Source: Nocardia sp. NBC_00508 (GTDB lineage: Bacteria; Actinomycetota; Actinomycetes; Mycobacteriales; Mycobacteriaceae). Taken from it: a stretch of DNA of 64,000 nt. The stretch is taken from NCBI RefSeq assembly GCF_036346875.1, contig NZ_CP107852.1:2542001-2606000 (forward strand), read 5' to 3'. Position numbers and translations under genes: made by a program. This document shows, one piece after another, positions 20,201 to 32,200 of this stretch. The notes under the pieces were generated by a model, which worked only from the letters and a program-made list of their open reading frames with translations, was not told the origin of the DNA and ran no database searches. The stretch's first letter is position 1, and every line of letters starts with the position of its first letter.

Positions 20201-23200
20201 TGCGATCCGCCCTCGGCATTCGCCTCGGGCGCATCGGCGGATCCCGGCTGCTCCGGAGTTTGTCCCGGCTGCGGCGGCCACACCCGCACGTCGCCGGGTT
20301 CGCCATTGCCCTGCGATGCCGAATCCCGCTGCCGCGACGAGTGTTCCTCGGCGTCCCGTGCCTGCGGCCGCACCGTCTCGTCCTGCGCCTGCTCGCCGGG
20401 ACGAGGCTGTTGGGCGTCCGGTCGCGCGGGGGCCGCGCCCTCCTGCTTCAGGGATGCGCCGTCCGCATCGGCGCGGGAAGTGTCGGGCCGTAGACCCGCG
20501 CTGCCGGAGTCCGGCGGCTCGGCCTCGCTTTCCGAACGATCCGAGCGCGGCGGAGTCGCTGCTTCACCGGGCTGCGCGGCACTCCGCGACTCGGTAGCGC
20601 GCTCCGCCGTCCCCGCCTCGGATTCGTGTGTTGCACCGCGCCTTTCGACCTGGTTCGCGCTCTCCGGTCCCGCCATCTCGCGCAGCCAGGCGGCCCGCTC
20701 GGCGCCCATGCGGGCTTCCCATTCGGCCTGTTCGGCCTGCAAGCGCGCCCAGCTGTCCTCCGGATCGCGGTCGGACAGTCCACGTAGCCACTCGGCGCGC
20801 TCGGCGTCCATGCGGGCTTCCCATTCGGCCTGCTCGACGCGCATCCGCTCGAACCAGTCGTCCGGGCTTGCCGGGCGATCATCGCTTCGCGGCGGCCCAG
20901 CCGAGGAATCCCGATGGGCGGCAGGCGATTCCGGCTCGGGCGCCCCGGCTTCGGGCTCCGCGGTCCTGCGGGCGGCGGCGAGATCGCGCAACTCCTGAAC
21001 GCGCTGCTGCGCCACCCGAGCCGCCATATCCGCGTTCTCCGCGCGCATCCGAGCGGCGAACTGCCGCATCTCATCGACGATCGTCGCGTCCGGCGGCAAC
21101 GGCTGCTCAGCAAGTTCATGCAGCCACTGCGCGTGCTCGGCCGCCATCCTTGCGTTCCATTCAGCCTGCTCGATCTGCATGCGGAGGAACCAGTCCGAGG
21201 GTTCACCGGGTAGCCGATCGGGTCGCGATGGCCCGTCCTCGGGCGAGGACGGCGGCGCCGGCGGCTCGCCGGGCGGCTTCTGCGCTCCGCCGCCCGCATT
21301 CACCTCCGGGCCATCGAAGGATCCCGACCGGTCCCGAGTCTGCCCGGTCTCGGGCAACCGCCCCTGAACCTCCCCTGGCGCACCGCCTATCTGCTCCGGG
21401 GCACCGGACGCACCCTCCCGACGACCGGCCGAAGACTCGGACGCATCCGTAGGCTCCGGCTGCCCCGGAGTTCGACGCGACTCCGGCGGCCACACCCGCA
21501 CATCGCCCGGCTCACCGGCCGAAGGCGTCGGGACGTCGGACGCGTCATCCCGACGGCCGGTCGAAGACTCCGGCAGCACACCGGATTCGGATTCCCGCGT
21601 GCCGGTCGCGGACTCGGGAAGCTCACCGGTCTCCGCGTCGCGTCCATCAGTTGTGGATTCGGGCGGTTCTCCAGATCCCGCGTCGAGCCTGTCTGCTCCG
21701 GACCCCGGCAGCTCGTTCGGATGAGCTGGGGCCGGGGGTTCGTCCGGTGAGGTCTCGTGTCGACCCGTCGCGGACTCCGGTGACTCCGCCGGGTCGGCGG
21801 GTTCCGGACGTCTGACCCCGCCGGAACCCGGTGCGTCCGGTCGCGGTGGATTCACCGCGGGCCGGGGTCCATCGGGCGGCGGCAGTTCGGGGCCGTCTGT
21901 CCCCGAGCCGGGCGGCAGCCAGGCGGGATTCGGCGCGACCGGATGGACCGCGTACGGGATGCCTGCGCGCCAGCCGGTGAGCGGCGGGCGGTCCGCGTCC
22001 CAGTGATAGCCGAGACCGATGGCGTGCATGTTCGCCTCGCGCCAACCCGCGCTGGGATTGGCGCGCAAGAACTCCGACTCGGCCAGGGCATCGTGCAGCA
22101 GCACGAGATCTTGCGGCAGCGGCTCGCCCGCCATGAGCCGATGCCACGCCTCGGCGACATCGGCGAGCCGGTCCATCGGCCGCCGCAGATACGCACCGTT
22201 GGGGTCGGTGTAATCGCGCACCCGATGCTCGTCGACCATGAGGTGGTTCTTGATCTGCTGGAGCTGGTCGCGGGTGAACACCGGGACGTCGTCGCGCATG
22301 TGCTCGGCGAGGACCGCCGCGATGGCGTCCGGATCGGTGCCGAAGTGCAGCAGTTCGCGAATGTCCTCAACGGTGTCGCGCACGGCGTCGAGGTCGTCGG
22401 AGGCGAAGCGGTCGGCCAACTCTCCGGCCACCCGATCGATGGAATCCTGCATGTGCAACAGCTGGGCGTCGACGTCCAAGAGCGGGTTGATGCCGGGGTC
22501 CCGCGTGATCAGCTCGTCGCGGACGATGTCGACCACGTCGCGCGCCGCCGCCTCCTGTCGCGCCCGCCGGTACGCCTCAAGCCCCTCGACGATCCGGTCC
22601 ACATCACTGTCGTCGGCCAGGAACCGGTCGTATTCGCTGTCGGCCCACTCCTGCACGCGGCGCCAGTCGGCTACGTCGTCATCCCATTCGCGCTGCAGGG
22701 ATTCCGGAATCTCGACGCGATCGGCGGGGTTGCCGTGCTCGGCGGGATCCCACGGCCGATGCATCGGCTGGATATTGCGCTCCGGCGGCGCGAACCACTC
22801 GTAGTCACGGAATACCGTGCCGAACGGCGGAATCTTCTGCAGCCACGGCCGCGCCAGCACCCACTCGCCGATCTCCGGATGACGCTGGATCCAGGCCTTC
22901 ACCGCCGGGTGGTTCGGCACCAACGCCGCCATCAGGATCAGGCGCACGATGTTGTAGGAGTCGGCGCCCCAGTGCTGGCTGAACACGTCCATCCCCCGCG
23001 GCAGATGGGAGGTGTCGTACTGCGACGGCGCCTGCGGCATGTGCACCGGCAGCGAACTTTCCGGGATCTGACCCGGTGGTACGTCATCGGTGGGCAGCGT
23101 GATGTCGTTGACGACGTCTTCCATCGCCCACCCGCTCACGCCGTCCGGCAGGTCCTTCGTCTTGTACTTCTTCGGCAGAGTGCCGCCGTCCCGGTTGGTC

Positions 23201-26200
23201 GTCCAGGTGGGGCGAGTCGGGTCGACCGGGTGCAGGTTCCCTTCGGCGTCTCGCCAGGCGGTCATGTGCAGGCGTCGTCCGTCGTGCCAGCCGCTGCTGA
23301 GGTGTTCCACTTCCGGCGGCGTCATGTCCGCCGTCCGCGCGCTACCCTCGCGGTCGGCCAGCACCTGCCGGTATTCGACCGTCGTCTCCTCGCGCACGAA
23401 AGCCTGGGCGACCGCGGCGTCGCGACGCAGCGCATCGGCGAGGGCGCGATCATGATCCGCGCGCGGCGCCGCCGGGTCGCTGCGCGGACCGAGCACGATG
23501 ATCCGCGGCCGCTCGCCTTCCACGATGCCGACTCGGTCGGTGACCATCCGCCCGCCCTCGGCCTCGACGAGTCGCCGCCACACTCCGGCGGCCCGCGCCA
23601 TCTCGTCCTGCAATCGGCCGATCCGGTTGTGCGCTCGGTTGACGTCGTCCGCGGCATCGGCCAACCCGTCGATCTGGAGCAACCGCGCAGGCAGTTCGTC
23701 GACCCGCAGTGCTCCGTTGCGGAGTTCGTCCTGCGCCTGCGCGCGAAGCGCGGCGATCGTCTCCTCGCGCCGGGCGGGGCCCAGCGCGGCCTCGTCAGGG
23801 TTGCCCGAGTCATCGACCACCCCGAGCCGGACGGCAAGGTCGTCGCGCATGCCACGCCGGGGCTTGATCCGCCGGAGCTCTTCGGCCCGCTCACGTGCCA
23901 TTCGGTCCAGTTCGGCGGCCGCCTCGTCGGATGGCGGGCGGTGCCGCGCGACGCCCGCCTCCTCCAGTTCGGTGAGGCGCTGGTCCACGCGGCGAATCCG
24001 GTCGTCGAGGGTGGTGAACTCCTCGGTCGCGGCCACCAGTTTGCGCAGCGCCTCGGTGCGTCGCTCCCGCTCCTCGTCCGTCACCGGCTTGCGCACCTGC
24101 CGGTCGGCTTCCTCGAGACCGCCGCTCACGTCGACGATGTCGGTGCGCGAGCTCGCGTGCAACGCCTGAATCGCCTCGTCCCGCGAATCCGCGTCCCGGC
24201 GCACCCATTCGGTCGAATCATCGACGCCGAGGTTGGCCGCGCGTTCGTTGGCCTTGGCACGGACGAACTCGCGTTCACGAACGAGGTCCTGGCGCTGCTG
24301 GAGCAACCTGTCGTATTCCTCGATCAGGCCGATCCGCGCCGCGAGGTCGCCCACCTCGGCTGCCGCGCGCTCGAATTCCGGTACGAGCATGCGGAGTTCC
24401 GCCACGCGCGCGTCGTCGCCCTCCGGCAACAGTGTCCGGCTGGACAAGTCGGCGACCGTCGCTCGAATCCGTTCAGGGGCGAGGTCTTCCGGGGCCACGG
24501 AGGTCCGGAGCGAATCGGCGAGCACACGGATCCTGGCGGCCAGTTCGTCGAGCCGGGTGATCGCGTCGGCGTGGGCGCGGACCGCCTCCTCGTGTGCCGA
24601 GTCGCGCTGCCCGTCCTCGGGTTCCTCCTGCCCGGACGCCGGAGGCTCGTCGGGTTCGGATACCGGCGGCGCCTTCGGTTCCTCGGGGGGCTTCTTCGAC
24701 CCGCCGCCTGCCTCGGCTACCGGCTCGGCTCCCTCGGGCGGGGCGAGCCCGCGGGACGCTTCGCTCTCGCGCTGGCGAGCGACCCAATCGTCCAGCTCGG
24801 CGTGCATCCGGGCGTTCCACTCGTCCTGCTCGGCATCCATCCGCCGCTTCCACTCCGAACGGTCGTCGCGTGGTTCGGGCGGCGGCGAGTCGTCACCAGG
24901 CGGGACCGCCATGTCGTCGGAGTCGGTGCGCGGCGTTCCGGTTCCCGAGCGTGGTGTCCCGTTCTGCTCCAGCGCGCGCAACAGCGCGGCATTCAGCACC
25001 TTCGCGGGCTCGGAAGCGTTGTCGCCGTTGAGTTCTACGTCCGCGAACCCTTCGGGCAATGCCTCCGAGTTGTAGAGGGCGTCCCTGGCGTCGAAGCACA
25101 ACCTGGGCAGCTGGCGCAGCCACTCGTCGTAGCCCTCGGGCGTCGGGTTCTCGTGCGTCGCCGTGTAACGCCGCACCAGGTCCGCGTCGACGCGGAATCT
25201 GGTCAGCGGTGAGCCCGAGGTGTCCATGGCGTGGCCGACCTCGTGGACGATGATGCTGTAGGTGGGTCTGCGGTTGTAGGCCGGATTGAACCGCCCGTCT
25301 TCGACATTGAGCGCGACGGCACGGCGCAGCTTCACCGGGTCCGTCGCGAGAGTCTCGTTGAGAACGATGGACTCGGCGTACGGCGGACGTCCGTCGGTCG
25401 GCCGGTGAATCGAGACGGTCTTCGCGAAGATCCCGTCGTCCAGCGGTTCGATCCGGACGCTGTCCAGGTGGATCTGCGGGAAGCGGATGAGGCGTTCATC
25501 GATCGCCCTGGCGAATTCTCTGAGGATGTCGACATCGGCTCTCGGATTGTCGAACCCGATGACCTGAAGCCCATGCCGCTGTTCCAGCGTTCGCTGAATC
25601 TCGGTGGCGTCCAGCCGCGACCATTCGTCGTCGAATACGGGCTGCTGCTCGTCGGGCGCTTCGAGTGCGTCGTTGTCGCGGTGTGGTCCGTCGTCGCCTG
25701 CCTGCGGTGGTTCCTGAATGCCTCCCGGGTCAGCGGAATCCGGTCGCGGGGCAAGGCCGAGACCGTCCGGCGGCAAGCCCGCGGCGCGGCGCACCAGGTC
25801 GTAGATCAGCCGGGCGGGCTCGCTGGCGTTCGCGCCGCGCAGCACCACGTCGCGGAATGCCTCGGGCACGGCCTCTTTCGGGTCGAGCACATCGTGCTGG
25901 TCGAAGCTATAGCCGCTGAGTTGGCGCAACCAGGTCCGGTAACCTTCGACCGTCGCCGGAGCATGGTTCGTGGTGTAGTGCTGCAGCAGCACGTCATCGA
26001 CCACGTCGTGGACAGCTCGATTGCCCGCGTGATCCATCGCGTGCCCGTACTCGTGCACGAATACGCTGTAGATCGGCCGGTCGAGGACACTCTGGTCGAA
26101 GCGCCCGGCGTCGACGTTGCGCCGCAAGCGATCCCGGAACGCGTCAGGATCCGAGAGATCCCGGTCGCTGATCATGATCCGGTCGGTATACGTCCGGCCG

Positions 26201-29200
26201 GTCGCCGGATCGATCGCCGAATACGCCCGGCCCGCGACCCAGCCGCGCAGTGGCCCGATACCGACCCGGCGCAGATCGACATGCGGGTGGGCGGCCCGCA
26301 TATCCATGACGGCCCTGGCGTATTCGCGCACTGCTTCGGGATCCAGGCCGGGCCGGTCGAATCCGAACGTCTCCAGACCCGTCAGCTCCGTCAAGCGTTC
26401 GCCGACCTGCTCCGGATCCAGGCGCGACCACTCGTCCTGGATAGGCGCGTGGGCCCGGTCCGGCGCGGCATGGGTTGTGCCGTCGTCGTCGACGGCCATC
26501 TCATCCGGCAGAGAACGGTCGGGCAAAGCAGGCTTCTCCGGCGACGCGGCACCGCCATCCTGGCGCGGTCCGAACGACAACCGTTCCGACATCCGCCCCA
26601 GCAAACCGCGCGGCGCACCGCGCTCGTTCAGGTCCGCCGAACCATCTTGCAGCAATCGGCCGATCCGGTCCGCAAGCCGCTCCGCGGTTCGCTCGGACAA
26701 GCCCTGGAACTGACGAGCCAGCACATCGGAGATCGTGTCCGACCCGGTCGGCGGCGGCACCCGCCACCCGCCGTTACCATCGCTGAGGAGCTGGATCGGC
26801 AGGGATTCGCCGCGCACGCTGACGTGTTCCATCCTCCACCGCAGGTCGTACCGTTGCGCGGGCGCCGCCCCATCGGCAGGCAGCTGCACCGGCAGCATCA
26901 GCTGACGGGTGTACAACCGATGCGCCACCTCCGCGGGATGCGGCGGCCCGAGCGTCGGATCGGCCTGGACGGCACGGTGGCCGACCGCGGGGAAATTGTC
27001 GCGGAGCCTGCCCTCCGCACGCCAGGCCTTCAGCGTCGGTCGGGCATCCCGCTGATCCGCCTTGGTGTAGAACGCATCCGCGTCGAGCTGTTTGATCCAT
27101 GCGTCGTAGCCGAGTTCGGTCAAGCCTTCGGCGCGGTAGCGCAAGTAATGCGCGAGCATTTCCGCGACTGTCTCATCCCGGTTCGGGCGGCGGTGCGGTC
27201 CCTCGGCTTTCGACGCGATGATCTCCTTCGTCACCAGCTCACCGTCTGGTCCGCGCGACACCTGCCGGTAGTCGAGCCAGTGCGTGCCGTTCCACAGCAC
27301 ATCGCTGTACTCCGGCCGGTTCGCCGCCAGCTCACGCAAAGCGTCCATGTGCTGCCCGTCGACAGCGATGACGACCAATCGGGGAACCCTGCCCCATCCC
27401 GGCGCGCGCGGATAGGCCAGGACGTGGTCGGTCAGCGGCTCACCGCCCGGTTCGAGGCGCAGCTGCCCCTCGACGGCACGGCGTACGAGATCGGCGGCAT
27501 CGGCCGGCATCGGCGCCGCGTCGGCGGGTTCGCGAACCGGGGCGCTGTCCGAGACGTTCGGCTCCGCATGGCGCGGATTCGCCCATCGCGGGCCGTCGTT
27601 GTCGACGGAACGCACGACATCGAAGGCGATTTCGGCCGTCTCCAGGCCGACCTTGTCGATGTAGCGCCGAAGCGCCGCTCGCCCGGCCTCGTAGGCGACG
27701 CGTTCCGGCGGCGGTGCATCGGCCGAACGCTCGGCGGCCCGGCTCGCCTTGCGGTACGCCTTGTCGTAGGCATCGGCGTAAGCACGTTCCGCGGGACTGA
27801 TCGGGACGAACCTCCCCGACTCGCGCAGCATCCGGAAGGTCTCGATGTCCAGCGCATAGTCCCGGCTGCGCTGGTCCCGCATCGCGGGAGTGTCACCGCG
27901 CGGAGCCCGCGCGGGGTGGGACGTCACCCCGGCGTCCGTGCCCGGTCCGATGCCATGGGCCCGGTCCCATTCCGCCCCGTACCGCTGGGCGTAGTCGTGG
28001 CCCTCGACGAGGGGGCCGAGATCGGCCAAGTGCGCACGCACCGCACGGACACCGGCACGGTGCGCCGCCGCGTCGAGCCAGTCCCCGCCGATGATGAATC
28101 GCTTGCCGTAATTGCGCCTGCGGTAGATGTCGGCCGCAGTCTGCCTGGCCTGTTCGCGCGCGGCCACGTACTCCCTCGCCAACGGATCCGCCAGCGATCC
28201 GATCGCGCCGGTGGTATCCCGCAGCTGCCTGCTGAAGGCGAACCCGGCGGCGTGTGCCTCGGCTTGGCGGTCCAGCATCAGCGCCACGTATTCGTCGCGC
28301 GACAGCGTGAACCGCTCCAGCGGGTGACCTCCGGTCACGCTCAGCTGATCGGCCAGCACGGCCGCACGGACCAGGGCCATTGCTTGCTGACGGGCGTTGT
28401 CGGCGAGGTCGAGTACCACGGTGTTCGAGATCGGGTCGTAGCCTGCGGCCCGGCCCAGTTCGAACCGGCCACCATCGCTGCGCTGGGCGCGCGCCTCCGG
28501 CTCGGTGCTGTACCGGATGTGCACCCCGTGCCGCTCCAGGACATCGGCTGCCCAGCGACCGAAATCGGTGGAGGCGAGCAGATTCCGGGTCCGGGTGAGC
28601 GCGTCTTCCGCTCGGTCGGCGACCGCCGTCAGGTTGCTCGGCAGGTCCGCCGCGGGGGGCGGCGCGGCCTCCGGTCCAGCGGACCGCACCGGGTCCGCGC
28701 CGTCCGGGGACACGAAGAGGACACCGGATTCGTCCAGGTGGATCCGGACAGGTCTGGTCGGCGCGGTGTCGGAGTCGGTCCGCACCGGCGTGTCCGGCAT
28801 GGCTCGCTGGACCGTCGCGGAGATGGCCTCGATGATCCGGGTGCGCTCGGTTTCGGCCTGCGCACGCCGCTGGGCCAGATCGGCCAGTAGCCGCATGTCG
28901 GCGTCGGAGTTCCGGAAGACGACGAACCTGGAGCGATCCATCAGCAGGTCGAGCACGGCCTGCCGGTCCGGTCCGATCAGGTGGTCCGGAACGCTGAGGC
29001 CGCCTTGCAGCCGCTGCACGAGTCGATCCCATTCGGCATCGATCCGGGTCATCTCCCGCATGAGTGCCGCGTGCTCGCGCACCAACTGCTGTAGCGCCCT
29101 GGCCGACTCCGGTGACGACGGGACATGCTCGTGCATGCCGTCCGGTGCGGTGCTGCGGTGCTGGGCATCCCATTCCCGGCCTGCCACATCGCGGTGACTG

Positions 29201-32200
29201 TGACCCGCGGCCGGGTAGTCCGGCGAATCGAACCGCTCGCTCGCCAGCAGGTCCGACACACCGGCTTCGCGACCGATACGCCGCAGCTGATCGGCGTCGA
29301 TACCCGGATCTTGTCGGCGGGCCGCGTCGACCGCCGCGTCATGGGCATCGAGATACGCCGATTCCAGCGCCCTGCGGTACTCCGCTTCCGTCATGTCATG
29401 CAGCGGGCCGGGTGTCGGGTCGTAGCCCGCCGCACGCAGTTCCCGGTTGAACTCGGCCTCGCGGCCCAACGCGGCAGCCTCCGCACGCAGGTGCGCCGCG
29501 ACATAGTCCGCGCGATCCATTGCCCGGATCCCCGCCGGTGTCACTTCCACGTCACCGGCGAGCACGGCTTCGGCCAGCGCCGCGGCCCGTACCACCGCGG
29601 CAGCCTGAGCCAATTGGCTACGATCCCGCGTCCCCACGAGGACATCCATGGTTCTGCCGTTGAACGCATCCGGTCGCACCGCGCCGTCACCGGATTCGCC
29701 GAACCGAACCGCCGCCCCGGCCTCCCGCAACGTGGCCGCCGCGGCCCGGCCGACCTCGGTCTGGTCGAGCACCTGCCGGACTCCCGCTGCGTCCTCGTCC
29801 GGCAGACTCCTCAGCCAGCCATCCGGATGACGGTGCCGCTCCGGTGGTTCCACCGCCGTGTCGTCGGAGTCGGACGGCGGGGTCGGCTCCCGCGGGTCGT
29901 CGAGGCCGAGTTCAGGCGTGACGGAGTCCTCCGGCGGTGGCGCAGCCGCCTGCTCCGCAGGCTTGATTACCAGGTATCCCTTGGCAAGGGCTTCCTCTTC
30001 CGTGAAGACGCCCGCCACGTCCTTGACCATCGGAATCGGGCTCCGGCCCTCGCCGTGCGTGTCCACCAGTGCGAACAGCGATTCCGCGGTTGTTCCGGCG
30101 ATGTCCAGGTCGCTCTCCGGACGGAACGGAAGGCCCGATTTCTCCGACACACCGGTCTGCCGACTGCCGAAGATGACCAGCGGGACACCGTCTTCGGCCA
30201 CCGACCGCATCGCCGCCCGCAGCATCTCCGGCGTGACCCCAGGCCCCGGTTCGCCGAGTACATCGACATTCTGCGGCGTAATGCCCGCCGCGGAGTCCGA
30301 ATCGGGGCGGGACGGTGGCTGCCGATCCTCCGAATCGCCGACCCGGTGCCCGTCCCGGTCTCCCGTGCGGTCGCCGGACCACACCGCATCGGAACCAGCG
30401 GGATGCAGCGGATTGCCCTGCGCGTCGTACAGGATCGCGGAGACGCGGCGCAGTTCCTTCGGCACGTGCGGCGGGAATCCCTCGCGGATACCGGCGCCGG
30501 GATCGGACACCTCGACGAAGAGCTCGCCGGTCTGCGGATGCCGCCGCACCGTCAGCACATAGGCGTGTGCGCCGACGCCGTGCTCGTCGGTCGGGCCCGC
30601 GTATTCATCCACGACCAGGGCGCGCGCACCCTCCTCTTTCCGCGCCAGCAACGCGTCTGCGATCGGCTGGTGCCGTGGTTCGCCGGGCTTCGCCTCGGGG
30701 ACGTCGCGCAGCGGAGCCCCTGCCGCATCCTCTACCTCGGCCCGCGACATGCCCGCGGGACCCACTGGGTCCTCCGGCACATGGATGACGTCGCTGTCGG
30801 TGCCCTGCTGGATCTCGTCGAGCGCCAACCTGGCGCATTCCCCCCGGTTGGCCGGATCGACCTGCGGCACAGGGGGTTCGGCCGTGCCGGTCGGTTCCGC
30901 GCGGGTAGCGCTGTTCGTGTCGCTACCAGGGTCGACCCGCGCCGCGCCACGCGACGGCTGACCCGCGCCCGCATCCGGTGAAAGCAGCGGCGGTGCGACG
31001 AGCAGACTCTCCGGTGGAATCGAGATGTCCGGGTCCGCGTCGGCGCGAACTTCGGGGAGATCTGCCTCGTCCGTGCGTGCACGGGCTTCCGCGGCGTCCG
31101 ACGCCCGTGTGCGGGGGGCCTCGGAGTCGGCGACCCGCGCCTGTGTCGCTCCTTCGCGGGTAGCGGGCCCGGCGGTGCGCTCCGCGGCGCCCGCTCGGGT
31201 TTCCGGCACGCCTGGTGGCCTGCGCGCCGGGTCGCTGGCTCCGGCCTGCGTGCGCGGCTCGCTGGTAGCGGGCGTGTTCGTGCGCGTGTCGGATGCCGCG
31301 TGTGCCGGGGTGGCCGACGGGTTGTTCGATGGTCCGGCCGTGGTTCCAGCGGGTTGTGCCAGGGGGGCGGCCGATGGCGGCGCGGCGGTTGCCGGTCCAG
31401 TCGGGGTAAGCGGACCGGCGGCCATACCGTCCGTCCGCGGCACAGTGCCGTCGACAGCGCGGGTCGCCGTGGACTCGGGACTGTGCACCGCCGTCGTCTC
31501 CGGGTTGCGCGTGGGAGAAGCGGTATCCTGCTGTGCCGCAGCAATATTCGCTTCCCTTTGCGCACTCGGTTGACTCGCGCCTTGATCCTGGTCGGCGGCG
31601 GGACGCACCGCGCTATCGGAATTCGCCGGTTCCGGTCGACGCACCGAATCGTCGTCCCCGCGCGCATTCGCGTCACTCGCGGCCGGACGATCTGCCTCAG
31701 CCTGGCTGTCCGAACGAGTGGCGCCCCCATCGTCCTGCGTGCGGGTGCCGGTCTCGTCACCGGCTTCGCGTCCGTTCGCGGTGCCGTCACCGGCCTCGCC
31801 AGCGGCGCGACCGTTCGTGGCGGCGTCGCCCGTCGCATGGCCGTTCGCCGTGCCGTCTGCGGTGCCGCGCTCGCCAACGGAATTGTCCTCGGCTACACGG
31901 CCGTTCGCGTCGCTTGTCCCCCGCCCGTTCGCGTCGCCAGAGCCATTCCCATTCGCCGTCGCGTCGCCCGCACCGCGGCCGTTCGCCGTCGCGTCCCCCG
32001 GCCCGCGCCCGTTCGCATCGTCAGAACCATTCCCATTCCCATTCCCATTCGCCGTCGCGTCGCCCGCACCGCGGCCGTTCGCGTCGCCCGCCCCGTGGCC
32101 GTTCCCCGCCCCGTCGCCCGCGGCCTGCCCGTTCGGCCCTCCTTCTGGACCAGGCGCCAAGCCGTTCGCAGCCGCGGGATCGAGCGCGCCATCGTTACCG

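Noticed and set aside
21943..28890. Plus-strand frames of 1089 and 1219 codons
   Set aside because: Antisense to giant A over its repeated units; Arg/His/Gly-rich shadow composition.
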